Positions 62,181 through 64,000 of a DNA stretch of 64,000 nucleotides are shown piece after piece. The DNA comes from Azospirillum cavernae. GTDB taxonomy: Bacteria; Pseudomonadota; Alphaproteobacteria; Azospirillales; Azospirillaceae. Where the stretch lies: positions 2,373,001 to 2,437,000 of the forward strand of contig NZ_QYUL01000001.1 in NCBI RefSeq assembly GCF_003590795.1, read 5' to 3'. The translations under genes were made by a program, and so were the position numbers. A model generated the notes under the pieces. It saw only the letters and a program-made list of their open reading frames with translations. It had not been told where the DNA came from and ran no database searches. The first letter of the stretch is position 1. Each line of letters begins with the position of its first letter.

Positions 62181-62624
62181 TCAGGCTGCGGCCCGAATAT
62201 CCTCCATGCGCCGCACCTGCGCGAGGCAAGCCATTGGCCGGAGCCCCACGGGAGCGTTCGAGGCGTCTCGGTAGTTGGCGGGCGGCTCCTGCGCGCCAGC
62301 CGCGCGGAATGCGGCGCGGGTGTTAGCCCAGCCCTCGTCAAACTCCGGAGTGCCGTAAGCGAACGGGTCGTGGACCGCCACCGTGCCGGGGCCGAAGACC
62401 GCCTCGCTGAAGCGCATCAGCCCGACCGTGTCAAGCACAAGGCCGTGCAACGCGTTGTCTGCGGCGACCGTCAAGGCAAACGGCTTGGTCGGGTTGGCTT
62501 CCATGGCCCGGAGAATGATGGTCAGGTCGGCCCAAGCGACGTCACGGTCAGTTTCCGAAAAACCGAAACGTTCAACCATAGCGTCACGATAGCGTGTAAA
62601 GTCGTAATCAAGAACCCTGCTCAT
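62181..62624 (-). CDS. Hypothetical protein, 147 aa
   Basis: The product begins MSRVLDYDFTRYRDAMVERFGF and contains DVAWADLTIILRAMEANPTKPFAL and GPGTVAVHDPFAYGTPEFDEGW. I do not recognise a family. A GGAGA ribosome binding site precedes the ATG. Its ATG overlaps the stop of the upstream LuxR-type gene (ATGA), so it is co-translated with that regulator and may act with it. Confidence 0.72.
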   Translation of the reverse strand: MSRVLDYDFTRYRDAMVERFGFSETDRDVAWADLTIILRAMEANPTKPFALTVAADNALHGLVLDTVGLMRFSEAVFGPGTVAVHDPFAYGTPEFDEGWANTRAAFRAAGAQEPPANYRDASNAPVGLRPMACLAQVRRMEDIRAAA

Positions 62625-63700
62625 GAAAGTCTCCGGTTGTCGTGCGCACGCGGTCGTGGGGCGCGGGTGATTGCTGAAATCCGAGTTACGAGGCTGGCAA
62701 GGGTCGCCAGATCGGTTGCGGCAAATTCGAAGCGCTCCAGGGCCACCTTGACGGCTTTGACCTGGAGGTAGGTTGTTCCTTCGGCGACGCCCCGTCGGCG
62801 CGCTATCTCCCTCACCGACAGCCCGGCGCCGAGCGCAGCCAGAACTTCGGCCTCGACCGGCGACAGGTCAAATGCCCGCATCAGCACCGTGGCGATTTCG
62901 CGATCATCCTCACCATCTCGTGCCACAGCCAGGACGGCGGTCTCTGGTGTGGTCCCGCTGCTCACGGCCATGATTAGCGGCGATCTGCCTGGACGGCGCA
63001 ATGGCACATGGCAGGACGGAACGGCGCCCGTTGCGACATGCCCCAAAGTCTGGCGCAACACGAGGTCATCACAATCATCCAGCGCCATGACGGAGCCGTC
63101 GCTCGCCAGCGTGAGGCCGTCCGCCGCATCCAGCAGGGCGCCGAAAGCGGCGTTCTGATGGATGGGCATTCCGGTGCTATCCACCAATGCGACAGCAAGG
63201 CCGAGGTTGTCTAAGGCCGATTGTAGGCCACGCATTTCGCGCTGCACCCGCACAGCCCACATCACCCCCATGCCTGCGTCGTGGTCGCCGAAGTATCGGT
63301 CAACGCCAGACGCCTTCATGTCGAGACGCGCCTGGATGCTGGTCCCGTCGTCCAGACGGAGATGCGAGACGAGCATCCGGCCCCACGGATAGCTATTCAC
63401 AAAGTCTAAGTTCGGGCTGCTGTGGCGCGCGGCGACGGTATTGGCAAGCCACGTCGCAGGGTCGGCCTTCGCCCCTTTGTTCCCCGTCAATCCAGATCGA
63501 TACAGGCTCCAGAAAAGTGATCTATAGGTGTCCCTCGGGCCATATGCGCTGCACGGCATGATTCGGCGCTGTTCGTGGTTCGCGCCGATGATGTGGTCTT
63601 CCCGGTCGAATACGATAATCGCGCCGCCAGCTTTGTCGGTCGCCTGGATCAAGTCGACAGCGTGAGGTGGCAGAGGAGGTAAGGCCGAAAGCAGCGTCAT
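62621..63700 (-). CDS. PAS-like and LuxR-type HTH regulator
   Basis: The 359-residue protein has an N-terminal PAS-like region (GGAIIVFDREDHIIGANHEQRR), a second PAS-like segment (DNLGLAVALVDSTGMPIHQNAAF), and a C-terminal LuxR-type HTH (FDLSPVEAEVLAALGAGLSVREIARRRGVAEGTTYLQVKAV, in parts). It has no autoinducer-binding residues, so it likely senses another signal. ATG 63700 lacks a clear ribosome binding site. It is coupled to the 147-residue protein. The AT-rich upstream region has a 16-base palindrome. Confidence 0.87.
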   Translation of the reverse strand: MTLLSALPPLPPHAVDLIQATDKAGGAIIVFDREDHIIGANHEQRRIMPCSAYGPRDTYRSLFWSLYRSGLTGNKGAKADPATWLANTVAARHSSPNLDFVNSYPWGRMLVSHLRLDDGTSIQARLDMKASGVDRYFGDHDAGMGVMWAVRVQREMRGLQSALDNLGLAVALVDSTGMPIHQNAAFGALLDAADGLTLASDGSVMALDDCDDLVLRQTLGHVATGAVPSCHVPLRRPGRSPLIMAVSSGTTPETAVLAVARDGEDDREIATVLMRAFDLSPVEAEVLAALGAGLSVREIARRRGVAEGTTYLQVKAVKVALERFEFAATDLATLASLVTRISAITRAPRPRAHDNRRLS

Positions 63701-64000
63701 GGGGAAAGCGCCACAGGTTGAACTTCCCGTTACGCTAGCAGGTCATTTTTGCTCTGAATATGGAAATTTCCATACCGACGATATATTTCGCATAGCCGAG
63801 CGGGCCAGTGACAATAAATAAAAACAACTGTTGCAATAATTACTGGAATCTATGTGCATATTCTTGTATTTTCATAAGATATTATCCGCCAGTCAAAGAG
63901 TAATTATTTCATTTATATCTTTCTTAATCCGATATTTTTTAGGTGAATTACCTTAAAAATTCCGCCATAACTGATGGTTCGTGCAAAATTTATGTGTGTC
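63701..64000. other. AT-rich upstream region at the window end
   Basis: This 300-base stretch is far less GC-rich than the rest of the window. It contains the palindrome at 63759-63774 and many A/T runs (for example ATAATTACTGG and AAAATTTATG). No coding frame of note was found. It is probably the control region of the LuxR-type gene or an intergenic part of an acquired segment. Confidence 0.55.
63759..63774. promoter_or_regulatory. Perfect 16-bp palindrome, candidate operator
   Basis: TATGGAAATTTCCATA is fully symmetric and lies 59 bases upstream of the LuxR-type gene. Its size and place fit a dimeric regulator site for autoregulation. Confidence 0.55.

Noticed and set aside
1..64000. tRNA, rRNA, riboswitch, CRISPR and insertion-sequence search by eye
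   Set aside because: No T-loop/anticodon patterns, rRNA stretches, repeat-spacer arrays or transposase motifs were found; a covariance-model search would be needed to exclude small RNAs.

Overview
The window is a GC-rich (roughly two-thirds G+C by eye), gene-dense chromosomal segment of an alphaproteobacterium, most likely a member of the Rhodospirillales. The evidence is the gene set: a TrcR/DUF1013 cell-cycle regulator, a phasin, DUF1192, DUF4169, DUF465, DUF599 and TIGR02444 proteins, UbiK and a PetP/PetR-like MarR plus two-component block. Almost every long gene has a long antisense open frame caused by the high GC; these were ignored. I saw no rRNA, tRNA, CRISPR array, transposase or integrase.

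Left third (1-26 kb). The window opens inside a C5 cytosine methyltransferase followed by a Vsr-type nicking endonuclease. Then come pyrC, two tandem paralogous secreted proteins, hisS, a GmrSD-like DUF262/DUF1524 protein, a large bifunctional penicillin-binding protein and a secreted hydrolase. Next are a response-regulator diguanylate cyclase, ilvE with a divergent MarR regulator, an OmpR/EnvZ-like two-component system, a CsaA-like tRNA-binding protein, a phasin, and a probable operon YbjN-proC-YbaK. UbiK, a 1086-residue AsmA protein and small conserved alphaproteobacterial proteins follow.

Middle (25-48 kb). This is mostly housekeeping: quinone oxidoreductase, trcR, ubiX, beta carbonic anhydrase, a group III 6-phosphofructokinase coupled to a TIGR02444 protein, a truncated hemoglobin, and purE-purK-VOC protein. 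A PAS/degenerate-GGDEF/EAL protein, fumC and GNAT follow. At 40.1-43.0 kb a visibly AT-richer single gene encodes a PHP-domain plus SMC-like ATPase fusion (TrlF-like); it looks horizontally acquired and is the best candidate for a poorly described system. After it come a glycosyltransferase, a MltB-type lytic transglycosylase, a CatB-like acetyltransferase, an orphan phoU and a pentapeptide-repeat protein with a duplicated cap motif.

Right end (49-64 kb). A MarR regulator and polyamine genes (aguB and acetylpolyamine amidohydrolase) flank a secreted HExxH metalloprotease-like protein; aguB has an unusual upstream region with two inverted repeats. Next is an exopolysaccharide locus: an eight-SLBB outer-membrane export protein, glycosyltransferases and a Wzz-like chain-length protein in two opposed transcription units around an XRE regulator. 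The last 3 kb hold two LuxR-type HTH proteins and two unknown proteins on the minus strand, preceded by an AT-rich upstream region with a perfect 16-bp palindrome.
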